Source: Eustoma russellianum
Taxonomy: Eukaryota; Streptophyta; Magnoliopsida; Gentianales; Gentianaceae
Direction: 5' to 3'
NCBI GenBank assembly: GCA_036186865.1
Contig: AP025040.1
Location: 14,898,817 to 14,962,816 of the forward strand
Length of the DNA: 64,000 nt
The notes under the pieces are model-generated. The model did not search any database. It saw nothing but the letters and a program-made list of their open reading frames with translations, and had not been told where the DNA came from. Position numbers and translations under genes: made by a program. The stretch's first letter is position 1. Each line of letters begins with the position of its first letter. Below are positions 11,243 to 22,215 of this stretch, piece after piece.

Positions 11243-12438
11243 CATCCTAGAAGATCTTAGATATGTGTATAATAGTCAAAATAGCACTGTAGAGGTTAGT
11301 AATAAAGGCACAATTGATTTGAAAAAGATTAGAGAGAAAAAAAACTTTAAATCCACTCTAGATTTGTTTGCAACAACTATAAAAATTTGAATTCAAGATG
11401 ACATCAATTGATCGATGTTTATCAATTTTAGAGATCTACGTCACACTGATCGATCAACATATAAATTGATGTCTACTTGGAGATCTATATCAGAGATTGA
11501 TATGACGTCGATCTATCGATGTACAGAACGACGTTGGATAATGTACTCCCAATTTTTGAACAACTCATGTATAGATCATTTGATGTCTCTATTTTAGAGA
11601 TCTACGTCACGCCGATCAATCGACGTGTCTATTTAGAGATTAATGTTGGATTTTTACTTGGATATAGATCGATTAATATAAAGATCTACGTTGGACAGCG
11701 TGCTTCCAATTTTAGACAAAACTAACATAGATTGATTGATGTATATGTTTTAAAGATCCATGTCATGTCAATCGAACAACATAGAGATCGATGTGATATA
11801 TGTTTAGAGATCGAGATAGAGATGAATGTATACATATACCTCTCTTTATATATTTATATCAGAGATATATGTCCCATGTTTTAAGCCTTTTTATTCCCAA
11901 ATTTAAATCTATCTTTTCTATTCTTTTTTCAAGCATATCAATCTTTTAAATTATCAAAACATTCATATTCCAATAATCTTCCCCTTTTGATCATTCCAAA
12001 ACTACACGCTATTGAAAGAATTTTTTTTTTGAAAAATGACACTTTTACTAAACTTTATCAAAGAAGATTTACAAACTATGTTTGTGCAAAACATCTTCCT
12101 TTAGTTAATGCATTCATGCTCGTACTCAACATAATGCATTCTTATATGACTCAATACAATATACCAAAACATCAAATGCACCCTGTATACTTATATACTC
12201 CTTCACACAAAACATATTCATTTTAGCCTTATATATACATACGTTTTTTGAATCTCGAAGAACGAGAAGCCCATAGGAAATACTTTTACTTTCTTTGAAA
12301 TTTGGATCAATACACCCGGTGCTTATTTTCTTCTTCATTTTCTTTTCACCCTTGGATCTGTTAATTTTAGTGTCTTCTCACTCTCTTCCAAATCATTCAC
12401 CAGAGTCCTCTTTCCCGTCTGTTCATCCTCTTCTCTGC
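11243..12438. other. Unassigned stretch with decayed GATCGATC motifs, then pre-CACTA flank
   Basis: No gene. 11400-11835 has many variants of GATCGATGT, AGATCTACGT and ATCGATC spread over irregular units of roughly 100 bp. Phrases such as 'gttggacagcgtgcttcc' recall 'gttggacagaaacttt' in the copia LTR at 36 kb. From about 12300 to 12441 the DNA resembles a 5' leader (CT-rich) of the gene-like sequence that resumes at 22121. Confidence 0.45.
11400..11835. repeat. Degenerate GATCGATC-rich repeat
   Basis: Successive half-repeated phrases (AGAGATCTACGTCAC, GATCGATCAACAT, AGATCTACGTTGGACAG) are spaced irregularly. They look like an eroded relative of the palindromic arrays in the LTRs at 26.8, 32.1, 36.4, 38.6 and 53.3 kb. 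No boundaries or TSD are visible. Confidence 0.5.
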
Positions 12439-12441
12439 CTT

Positions 12442-12870
12442 CACCACAAAAAGAATTTCATTTACCGACGAAAAATTCACCGACGAACCGTCGGTACTTT
12501 GCGACGCATTTGCGATACACTCATTTTCGTCGTTAATTGCGACGAAAATACGATGACAAGCATTGTCGCTAACAAAAAAGTAGTCAGGTTTTCAATTTCG
12601 TCGGTGTTTTGTCGGTGGTTCGTCGCTATTCTGTGTGTTTTATTCGCCGCGATGTAGTTTGTAGCGTTACGTCGCTATATCGTCGCTATTGTGTCGCTAA
12701 AATTCCAGAACACGGATAAAATAAATTCATCGGTGAGTAGGTTCTTGGCGTTGTGTATCGTCGGTTTTTTTGTCGATGAAACCCGCGTGTCGCAAATGTT
12801 TTGTTTTACTTTTCGTTCGTATTCCGATTTGTCGTTGTGTCGTCACAGATTCGTCGAGGATTAAACACGT
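12442..12870. repeat. Left subterminal repeat block of the CACTA element
   Basis: More than a dozen short motifs of the form GCGACGAA, TTCGTCGCTA and CCGACGAA occur in direct and inverted orientation. In En/Spm-type elements such arrays bind the element's TnpA-like protein. Confidence 0.85.
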
Positions 12871-12994
12871 GTATTAATTAAGGAAAAAGAAAGCGGTGAG
12901 GTGGAAAAAAATTTATTAATTTAATAATAAAAATTTACATTATGAAACGAAAAATTAAAAAAAGAAATCTAAAAGAGAGGCGGAGAGGGGCCGT

Positions 12995-13327
12995 TCACTC
13001 TTCGTCATCGGAAGAAAGAGTGGCCGCCACATTCTCTGCGAACTCTGTGAGGAGGCGCTTCAGCTTAAAATATCTGACTTTCATCTTCCGCAGCCTTCTA
13101 GTCATGCTGTGCAGTTGCCTCGACTGCTTCTGCATGTTTGCTATCAGCATACGGTAGTCGATATCCTATTCCGGCATTTGTTCTTGAGCATCCTCTCGCG
13201 GTAGTGGGCCATACACAGATATGGAACCCTCCCGCTCAACCGATGGTGGTTGGGGAGGAGGCCCTTGTGGCGGGGCACTGTTTGCCCCTCCACCACGCCT
13301 TGGGGTTCTTCTAAAACAACGCAGCAT
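12995..13327 (-). pseudogene. Small CACTA accessory ORF, coiled-coil-like, one stop
   Basis: A 110-codon minus-strand frame, ATG at 13327 to TGA at 12995, is interrupted only by TAG at 13166-13168 (codon 54). The N-terminal half is rich in R, G and P (RRTPRRGGGANSAPPQ). The C-terminal half is a basic, heptad-like helix (QKQSRQLHSMTRRLRKMK, then KRLLTEFAENVAATL) ending in an acidic tail SSDDEE. It is divergent from tnp2, with the motif block 13390-14120 between them, so one region could drive both. I do not recognise the family; a small DNA-binding or dimerising cofactor is only an inference. The + strand frame at 12942-13157 is its shadow. Confidence 0.55.
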
Positions 13328-13389
13328 ATTGTGATGTTTTATAACTTTGTATGTGTGTATATGTGCGGATGTTTGGGGTATAAATAGGT

Positions 13390-14120
13390 AAATTTAGCGA
13401 CGCCATAGCGACGAACTCGCGACGAATTTTTCGACCGTTAACCAAGATGGGAATATGTGCGGGTGTGACGCTTCGTGCGAATTAGCGACGAATTAGCGAT
13501 GTAATGTATGCAAGCGTGACGATTCATTCAAATTAGCGACGCATTAGCGACGAATTAGCGACGTAAACACGTTGTGGCCGTTGGGAACTGAACGGACAGT
13601 GCGGAATAGCGATGCATTAGCGACGCCGTAGCGACGAAACGCGTCGAATGGTGTAAAGAGACGTCTTGCGTCGCTAGATCGTCGGTAAAGCGTTGCTAAT
13701 GCAGATCAGCTGATGAAGATAATATCGTACGTTGTAACTGTTGGGAACTGAACGGACACTGCGGAATAGCAATGTATTAGCGACGCTGTAGCGACGACAC
13801 GCATCGAATAGTGTGAAGAGGCGTCTTACGTCGCTAGTTCGTCGGTAAAGTGTCGCTAAATTTTTTCCGGGATTTGTGCTTTTTGGGCGTCGCTGAGCGT
13901 CGCTAAGTCGTCGGTATTTGTGTTTCTTGGTCTTCGCTGAGCGTCGCTAAATCGTCGGTGTTTGTGTTTGTTTGTTTCCGGGATTTGTGTTTCTTGGTCG
14001 TCGCTGAAGTCGCTAAGTCGTCGGTATTTGTGTTTGTTTGTTACCGGGATTCGTGTTTCTTGGTTGTCGCTTAGCGTCGCTACATCGTCGCTAAGACGTC
14101 GGTAATATTGCAGCGTGAGA
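13390..14120. promoter_or_regulatory. Internal GCGACGAA motif block between divergent CACTA genes
   Basis: Many copies of TTAGCGACGAATTAGCGACG-like units and TCGTCGGT lie between the accessory ORF (-) and tnp2 (+), the same motifs as at the element ends. There is also an imperfect tandem structure: 13560-13680 and 13735-13855 share 'tgttgggaactgaacggaca', and 'tcgtcggtatttgtgttt' recurs at about 13905-14045. Its position suggests a shared promoter that the element's own binding protein could recognise. Confidence 0.6.
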
Positions 14121-14295
14121 ACCATAAAACCATCTTTCTTCTTCTTCTCTTCTCCCATTCTTCTCTCTTTTCAAACACATAAATCATCACTTTTGAACGA
14201 AAATATAGAAGGAAGAAATCTTATTGTGTGGAATTTTGATGTTTTCCACCACCGAGAAAAGATAGCTGCTGTTATTTTGAAGGTATAGCGAGAAA

Positions 14296-17200
14296 ATGGA
14301 TCCGAGGAGGAGCGATAGAAAGTGGATGTACGAGAGAGTAAACAACGGGGAGTGGAGTTTTAGATTTGTTGAAGGTCTCGAAGAATTTATGGATTTTGCG
14401 ACGAGTAATGAAAGTGGAACGCAGATTAGATGTCCATGTAAGAAATGCAAGAACCGTAAATATATGCATCCGGCTGACGTGAGGGTTCACTTATTAAAAC
14501 AAGGTTTCGTGCACAATTACCATACATGGTACTGCCACGGCGAATATGAGGGGGCGTCTACATCTGCAACTGTACACGTCGAAGGGGGACCCGGTCAGGT
14601 TGATGCCGAAGAAATAGGCGAGGGATCTCACAACCCATACATGCAGATGGTGCAAGACGCAGCCGCCGGCGCATTTATGGGAGAGCAGTACTTACAAATG
14701 CAGGATCCGGATGAACAGCCACGTGTATTCGTGGAGGAAGATCCAAACCCTCAGGCGAGATAGTTTTTTGAGATGCTGAACGCCGCCAATCACGCCGCTG
14801 TATCCCGGTTGCGGTAGTCACACACAAATGTCCATGATCGGTCGGATGACGAACATGAAGACGGAGCACCGCATGATGGAGAGATTGTACGGTGGGATGT
14901 GTCAGCTAATGAGGGAATCTCTTCCCGAAGGGAACACAATGGTCGACAGTTTTTATTCGACGAAGAAACAGCTGCAGGCGTTGGGACTGCCGGTTCAGAA
15001 GATCGATTGTTGTTCAGAGGGGTGCATTATATACTGGGGCATCAACGAGGATAAAGACAAGTGCAGGGTCTGTGGGACATGCAGGTGGAGAACGAACAAA
15101 AGAAACCGGAACGTGCCAAGAAAGCAATTCTACTATTTACCTCTCGCCCCTAGACTGCAGAGGCTCTACGCATCCGGTGCCACAGCTAGCCAGATGAGGT
15201 GGCACGCGGAGCACTACACGAAAGACGGTGAGATGTGCCATCCATCTGACGGTGAAGCTTAGAGGACGTTTGATGCAACACATCCGGGTTTTTCGTCGGA
15301 GACAAGGAACGTTAGGTTGGGGTTATGCACCGACAGGTTCAACCCGTTCGGACAGTCGGGAGAGCAGTATTCGTCGTGGTCTGTAATCGTAACGCCGTAC
15401 AATCTACCACCTTGGATGTGCATGAAGAAGCCGTACATGTTCTTGACTGTGATCGCACCGTGGCCTAGGAATCCGAAACAGAAGATCGACCTATACCTGC
15501 AGCCATTGATACATGAGCTGAAGTGGTTGTGGGAGTTTGGTGTGGAGACGTTCGATGTATCGACCAAACAAAACTTCCAGCTACGCGCTGCGCTGATGTG
15601 GACCATCAACGACTTCCCGGCTTATTCTATGTTTTCGGGGTGGAGCACAACGGGGAAATACGCTTGCCCTTGCTGCATGAAGCAAGCGAAGACGATGTCC
15701 TTGAAACATGGACGTGAGATTTGCTGGTTCGACAGCCATAGGAAGTTCCTGCCCAGACGTCATTTGTACAGAAAGAGCGTGATGGCGTTCATGTCTGGCA
15801 TCGTCGAGAAGGACACGAAGCCCGATCTTCTCACGGGTGCGGAGGTGTTGGAGAAGATAGACAGTTGTGGATTCGTGGGGGTCGCTGATGATCCGGACGG
15901 CAGCCACAACGCAGACCTGGCCCATGACTGTATCGGGTGGAAGAAGAGAAGCATATTCTGGGAGCTTCCGTATTGGAAGAGCAATATGATCCGACACAAC
16001 CTGGATGTCATGCACATTGAGAAGAACGTGTTTGACAACATTTTCAATACGGTGCTGAATGTGCCTGGAAAAACGAAAGACAATTTGAAGGCACGACTTG
16101 ATATGCGCGACCTCAATATGCGACCGGAGCTGCATCCCGTTGGCACATCCTACATGCCGAAGTCCTCTTACACGCTGAATGCGGCACAGGTCTGTGTGTT
16201 GTTAGCGTGGCTGGGGACGGCTAGATTTCCTGACGGCCATGTTTCGAACCTTTCTAAGAACATCGACGTGAATAAACGCGGTTTGCACGAGATGAAGAGC
16301 CACGACTGTCACGTGTTCATGCAACGGTTGATGCCCATTGCATTCCGCGAGCTGCTTCCAACCAATGTATGGGAAGCACTTACCGAGATGAGTCTGTTCT
16401 TCAGATGTCTTACATCCACGAGACTCAAGGCGGATGATATGTCAAGGCTGGAGGGCGAAATCCCATTGATCATTTGCAAGCTGGACACTGTATTCCCTCT
16501 GGCCTTCTTTGATTCAATGGAACACCTGCCAGTTCATCTACCATACGAGGCACGCGTTGGTGGTCCTGTTCAGTACAAGTGGATGTATCCGTTCGAGAGG
16601 TACTCTTATTTATTACGTGACGTTCTTATGTGTCTAAGCGCAAGCATTTGAACAGATATTCTCTATATGAACAAATATCTCAGGCATTTGAAGCTGAACA
16701 TCAAGAACAAGGCGAAAGTCGAGGCCTCGATGTGCAATGCCTACCTGACGGAGGAAGCCTCGACCTTCGTGCCTCATTACTTCGATCCAGATGTCCCGTC
16801 GAGGTGCAGAGATGTTCCCCGGAACGACGACGGCATTTTCAGATCCGGTGTCCTCCCGATATTCACACATCTGATCAGATTTCACGGACAGGGAAAGGAA
16901 ATGATATTGGGGGACAGCGAGCTGAAGATTGCTCATTCTTATGTTCTGCGCAACTGCCATCAAGTCGACCGTTTCCAGAGGTATAAACGATATCCAATTT
17001 TAATTTGTAAATACCTTGCGCTACTCTATCCATTATATTACAAAGATATACAGGGTACTCATTCGTAATTTGCTTCAGCTTGTTCGTTGATTTATTGCAA
17101 CACCGTTCACCGGGTATATCGAGCGATGCAACAAACAATGAGTTAGATGCCAAGTTTGCTGATTGGTTCAGGTGGCATGTAAGTTTACATATTTTCCGGT

Positions 17201-18063
17201 TACGTGTACGTCATGTGATACGCATTTATTGCTCCGCTGATGTATACTTACTTGTCGTTTTACAGGCGAGCAAAGGTCATCTGGCTGACGATGAGTACGG
17301 TTACATTCTGACACCAGTAGCCGAGGGTCCATTGAACAGAGTCACGCGCCACGATATGTGTTTTGTCAACGGTTATAGATTCCACACAGTCTCCTATGCC
17401 AGACGAAAATCGTCGGAGAACAGCGGAGTGTGTGTCAAGCGGTATGACAATAGCCCGGACGAGAATGACTTCTACGGCTACCTTACTGACATCATTGAGC
17501 TCGAATACCCCGCATTGCCTATAAAGCGGGTGGTGCTATTCAAATGCGAATGGTACGATCCAACTCGGGAAGGTTATCGCGCTGGCACAAAGGTTCATGA
17601 CCGATATAAGTTGGTAGACATACACCAAGGGCGACGGTACATAAAGTACGATCCATTCGTTTTGGCTAGTCAAGCGTCCCAGGTGTACTATCTATCGTAT
17701 CCAACAACGAGGATGAATGCAAGCTCAAAAGACTGGCGAGCCGTGTGCAAAGTGAAATCGAGCAAGTTTGATGTCAGTATACAGCCAGGTTCAGATGGCA
17801 CGGATGTCGCATTTCAAGAAGAAAACCCGCCCGTTCTGGATACGACACATGTTGAACTACACAACCTCCCTCTAAATGACCCCAACGGCGGTTTCATCGA
17901 AATTCGTCTCAACATACAACCGCCTGACAATATTGAAGATGTAGGCGAAGACGAATACGAGGATGAAGAGGACGACGAGCATGTAGATGAAGATGAAAAT
18001 GAAGATGAAAATGAGGATGAAAATGAAGATGCGTATGAGGATGCGGATGACAATGAAGATTGA
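14296..18063 (+). pseudogene. tnp2-type CACTA transposase (Transposase_21), broken
   Basis: This is the catalytic transposase of En/Spm elements. Exons read as 14296-16599, 16684-16980, 17079-17178 and 17266-18063, all with GT-AG introns of 84-98 bp that keep the family frame. Domain order is canonical: Transpos_assoc finger (about 14300-14530, CPCKKCKN then HLLKQGFVHNYHTW), the Transposase_21 core (about 15000-15750, with RLQRLYASGATASQMRWHAE and SSWSVIVTPYNLPP), DUF4218 (about 15990-16970, NLDVMHIEKNVFDN), and DUF4216 (about 17330-17760, VVLFKCEWYDP). It ends in a long D/E-rich tail. Lesions are TAG at 14761, a one-base frameshift at about 14791-14797, and TAG at 15260 (a Trp codon in relatives). 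Otherwise it is well preserved. Confidence 0.92.
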
Positions 18064-18530
18064 GGTTAGTCACAATTTTTTATGTACCTCATTAGGCGAA
18101 AGTGTGTATGTGTTGATGTACTTATACACATGTATATACATAATGTGTGTCTGTAAGTACTTTATATTTTGTATTATTTTTTTTCAATACTGATGGCACC
18201 GACAAGTTACAGACGAAACCTGTCGTCACAAATTTGAAATAACGACGACACATGAAATAGCGATGCCACAGTAATAGCGACGGACTTTCGTCGCTAGTGC
18301 GTCGCAAAATTTTCGACTAAAAGCTGAAAACCCTTCTCTTCTTCCCCATTTCTTCCCCTGTAATTTCTTCCCACCCCCCATGGCGATTTCCCCTCTCAGA
18401 CCCCCCGGCGAAATCCCCTCTCCTCCCCCGGCGAAATCCCATTTCTTCTCCGGTGACCTCCCTTCTCCGGTTAGTTTTTCTTCCTATTTCGTTTTTAATG
18501 ATTTTAATTAGTTATATTTCGTTTTATACA
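18064..18530 (+). promoter_or_regulatory. Spacer with motif block and leader of the second CACTA gene
   Basis: About 18200-18310 holds a further cluster of GCGACGA/TCGTCGC motifs. It is followed by a CT-rich leader (18320-18474) with repeated 'ccggcgaaatccc' phrases that stops at a splice-donor-like CCGGTTAG. This looks like the promoter and untranslated first exon of the Transposase_24 gene. Confidence 0.5.
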
Positions 18531-18725
18531 TATATACACCACACACGCACACTACATATATATACCTTATATATATATAAACACGCACATATACACACAC
18601 TCGGTGTATTTTATAAAATATATATGTAGATACATGTATATATGGGTATATATATATACGGATATACATATATATATGGGTATATATGTATATACGGTTT
18701 TTGATATATACATATATACGGTTTT

Positions 18726-18775
<50 letters not shown>

Positions 18776-18788
18776 CACTGTTTTTAGG

Positions 18789-18833
<45 letters not shown>

Positions 18834-18960
18834 GGTTTTACAGTTATATATATATATCTCACTGTTTTTATATATATATATATACAGTTTCACATATGTA
18901 TATATATAGTTTAATATATTATAAGACAAATATATATAAATGTATATATAAATGATTTAT
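18530..18960. repeat. Long TA/TATG microsatellite in a CACTA intron
   Basis: Runs of (TA)n with interspersed GTATA, GGTATA and CGGTTTT phrases. The Y/I-rich frames on both strands here are repeat artefacts. A long uniform TA tract of this sort is also a likely place for assembly error. Confidence 0.95.
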
Positions 18961-19291
18961 TTATTTTTTGCCCTTAGGCCTTTTATGAAAAATAACCTTA
19001 TTATGTAGTACACATGTATATATGTATAATATATATGTTAAGATATGAAAATGAATAAGTTTTGGATATTACATACTATTTTGCCTTGCATGTACCGAAA
19101 AAGGGCTGTTAGTGACTAGGGTGCGTATGCACCAATATTGTTGTTAAGGTTGAATTAGTAGAAATGTGGTGTGCTTGGCCAATGAATGATGCATGTACAA
19201 ACTGTTTTGTAAGAGGTTTGCATATGATTTTCAGTATGATACTAGTTCAAGGTGTTTACTAAGCTCGAGAGTTGGATTTGTATTTGTCTTT

Positions 19292-19356
19292 GGAGAGGCC
19301 ATTAAGGCTGGGAAACCTCCGATAAACGAATAGGTCATGCCGAAATTTTCAAAATT
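19292..19356 (+). repeat. Conserved intronic motif, copy 1
   Basis: A stretch of about 65 bases beginning GGAGAGGCC and containing GATAAACGAATAGGTCATGC is repeated with few changes at 20599-20664. Both copies lie in introns of the same gene, upstream of an acceptor. Exons nearby are no better preserved, which suggests a role for the motif or a recent copy event. Confidence 0.75.
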
Positions 19357-19474
19357 ATTAATATCTTGCATTAAATGTATGTAAACACTTGTCATTTTTT
19401 GGACATCTTATTTGTCTGGTCAACCAACCCTAAACTCGTTGAATGTGCCTTTTAAATTTTTCACCCTTGCAGAT

Positions 19475-21413
19475 ATGATGGCTAGTGAGGGTTTACCGAC
19501 TCGATCCACCTACCCACCATCTACACATGACATCTGAGGAGAGTTTAATATGTTCCTCTCTCAGCATGAGCAGCTTGGGTCGGTTTCGACCGCAGCTCTT
19601 GCTGCGGACGCATACCTTTTAGGGTCTGCCGAGAGGTCCGCACCCCCCCCCCGATCTACGCCGCCACTCACACCCACCGGTTCAGCACCTCATCCGGCGT
19701 CTGATGCGGCATCGGACGAGGGTGTCATACAAGGGCGTCGTGCCCTCCCTTGGTCACATGATACCATACGTAAGTAATGATTTATTTTTTTAACACGTTT
19801 TCAAATATATTTCACGCGTTATTTTTTCCTAACAACTTCACCTCTTTCAGGTTTGCACCGGACTCGGGCCAGATTTCCAGTTGCATCACTCGGTCCTTCC
19901 ACCTGAGGCAGGACCCAGCTGGATATGCCTGGTCCCGTGTCACCCCGCAGACACGTAGGTTCTACTGGGATGAGTTTCAGGTATTCAAATTTGATGAATT
20001 TCACTTTTTGATACGTAATCGATCATTACTTTTCTAACCACGTTTTTACTTTTCCTCCGTATAATAATTGCAGAAGGCGTACAGCTGCCAGCTGACATCG
20101 CCCACGACGTGGAGCAGGCCTGGCGGCAGAGGCCGCCAAACGCTACAGGGACTTCGTCAACTCGCACAAGACCAGGTGGGAGCGTGACCCCAATTCTGCC
20201 AGGCCTGCCTACGTATCCGAGGCCACCTGGGCGGGGTGGATAGAAGGGTGGATGGACCCTGCTACCCAAGCCCTCAGCGCCCGGAACGCGGTGAACCGGC
20301 GCAGCGGCAATGTACAGGGCCCAGCACCTGCCACACACTCAGGTGGTTCGGTTTCCCACGCCACCACGATGCGTTCTATGGTAAGTATTTTAATATTGGA
20401 TTATTTAGATTCATTGATTTCATTGGATTATTTAGATTCATTGACTTAAGTGGATTATTTAGATTCATTGACTTAAGTGGATTATTTATATTCATTGATT
20501 TCTTATGTTGCGCTGTTGTTTTTTTGGTATTTGTATATGGTTAATTTAAGTAGTATATGTGTTCATTTGCCTTTTTCTTTTTTTTTTTGCTTTGACTTGG
20601 GAGAGGCCTTTAAGGCCGGGATACCTTCGATAAACGAATAGGTCATGCCGAAATTTTTAAAATTCTAGATTTCACTAACATATTTTATTTCATTCTTTCA
20701 GCAGGAGGAGACGGGGGAGCGGCCAGCCTCCTACGATCTCTTCTACAAGACATCGGAAGAAAGCCTCCGACGGGACGGAGGACTGGATCACGGCGAAGGC
20801 CCGCGACATCAGTGTAAGTAGACTACGATATCATTTGTTTTTTCCTTAGTTTGTTTTATTGCTAAACCCTAAACCCTAACAATTCTTATTCTCATTTCAG
20901 GACGAGTACAACAGATTACTCGCACAAATGGGAGAAGAGGCCGACAAGAACCGCGCTTATTGGGATGCGGTTCGGACCGTCGGCCCTCATAATAAGAAGA
21001 AGAGGGAGGTGTACGGGGTTGGATCAGCAGCGCCGTGCTTCTTTCCCGAAGTTCTGCATCCAGGTGCTTCCTCTGAGGCCAGCACCTCCGCGCCTTCTAC
21101 GTCCCCAGAGAATCTTTCGTGTCTGGAATCAGAGCATGCGACGTTACAGCATGAGGTGGAGACCATCAGGGCGCAGCATGAGGAGAGTGTACAGGCACTG
21201 CGGTCGCAGCTGACTCAGACCCAGCAGGAGCTGCAGCAGTCGCTTCAGCAGGCGCTTCAGCAGGCGGTTGAGCATGCGCAGCAGCAGACGAACCAGCAAA
21301 TCTCGCAGCTATCGCATCTCATCATCTCTATCATTTCCAGCTCCTCGCAGCCTCAGCCTCCCCCTGATGGTCACTCTTCTCCGCATGATCCCCCTCCATC
21401 TTCCTCTGCATAG
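19475..21413 (+). pseudogene. CACTA TnpA-like gene (Transposase_24), broken
   Basis: The second gene of plant CACTA elements, thought to bind the subterminal repeats. Exons: 19475-19769, 19851-19980, 20074-20380, 20702-20813 and 20901-21413, each with clean GT-AG borders. ATG at 19475; TGA at 19535 in exon 1 (likely a CGA codon). Exon 2 has RQDPAGYAWSRVTPQTRRFY, exon 3 has YRDFVNSHKTRWERDPN and a WAGWIEGWMDP motif, matching the Transposase_24 family. The last exon opens DEYNRLLAQMGEEADKNRAY and ends in a Q-rich coiled coil and a proline-serine tail. Frame mismatches occur at the exon 1/2 join, early in exon 3 and near 20750. The pieces are clear, but no full product can be made. Confidence 0.85.
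20599..20664 (+). repeat. Conserved intronic motif, copy 2
   Basis: Second copy of the ~65-base motif at 19292-19356, in the intron between exons 3 and 4 of the TnpA-like gene. It keeps the core ACGAATAGGTCATGCCGAAA exactly. Confidence 0.75.
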
Positions 21414-21699
21414 TATTTCATTTTTTGATTTTTCGTACAGTCTATTTCATTTATTGTATTGACATATTCTTTGTACTTTTATATTTTATATGACATTTAT
21501 ACTGATTCTATTTCGTTTGTGTTGTTTAATTATACGAACTTCAATACGCAAGTACTGTATTTCTGTATAACATTCGTACAAATGATTTAATATACAAAAT
21601 AAAATATATTATTAAATTAAATAATAATAAAAACTATTTAATTAATAATATATTGTATTATTTATAAATTAAAATATTTAATATTTAATATTAAATATT
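21414..21699. other. AT-rich 3' region of the TnpA-like gene
   Basis: No ORF. Very AT-rich with AATATTTAATATT inverted stretches. Probably the 3' untranslated and termination region before the right subterminal repeats. Confidence 0.5.
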
Positions 21700-22120
21700 A
21701 AATTAAAAAATAGCGACGAACCTGCGACGAAACCGAAATGTCGCAGACCGGAAATAAAAAAATCAAAAATTTAAAAACAGTGACGAAAAAATATACCGAC
21801 GAAACTTTGCGACGAAATAATATGTCGCAGAAAGGAAATAAAAAAATAAAAAATTATAAAATAGCGACGAAAAATATACACCGACGAGAAAATGATGGCA
21901 ATAACAGGTCGCAGACCTGACAGATTTTCGTCGCAACTTTGCGACGAAACACCGACGAAATTTTTCCGTCCCAATATAGCGACGCTTCACCGACGAAATT
22001 CACTTTGCGACAAGCCGTATTACGACCTACTGTTTTCGTCACTATTTCGTCGCTATATGCATCCAGCGACGAAATGGTGACGATTTTTGTCTGTCGCTAT
22101 GTGTCTTTTTTTTTGTGGTG
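21700..22120. repeat. Right subterminal repeat block of the CACTA element
   Basis: Dense GCGACGAA, CCGACGAAA and TTCGTCGC motifs in both orientations up to the terminal GTGGTG. A related pair of phrases ('gtcgcagaccggaaataaaaaa' with 'gtcgcagaaaggaaataaaaaa') shows local duplication. Confidence 0.85.
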
Positions 22121-22215
22121 CTTCAAGCTTCTACAAATCCTCCTTATATTTTTAGTCTGCCAACTATTCATCCAATTACGTCCTTTGTTACTCTTCTTTT
22201 CCTCCTATAATCATG

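Larger units (their letters stand above)
12442..22120 (+). mobile_element. CACTA (En/Spm) DNA transposon, 9.7 kb, complete ends
   Basis: The termini are CACCACAAAAAG at 12442 and TTTTTTGTGGTG ending at 22120, inverted copies with a CACCA in place of the usual CACTA start. The 3-bp TSD CTT (12439-12441, 22121-22123) is what this superfamily makes. Subterminal blocks dense in GCGACGAA/TTCGTCGC flank both ends. Inside are a tnp2-type transposase gene and a Transposase_24 gene on the + strand, and a small ORF on the - strand. Several single-base stops and shifts break the genes while their exon structure stays readable, so it is probably a fairly young but inactive copy. Confidence 0.95.

Noticed and set aside
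12942..13157. + strand ORF of 71 residues
   Set aside because: Opposite strand of the accessory ORF, whose composition and ends are more gene-like.
15581..16146. Minus-strand frames of 128-184 residues under tnp2
   Set aside because: Shadows of the conserved transposase frame; no family features.
17814..18053. Ser-rich minus-strand ORF
   Set aside because: Antisense of the acidic GAT/GAA-rich tail of tnp2.
18567..18929. Long Y/I-rich frames on both strands
   Set aside because: They are translations of a TA microsatellite in a CACTA intron.
20860..20880. Telomere-like AAACCCTAAACCCT
   Set aside because: Only two units, in a CACTA intron; common by chance and in plant promoters.
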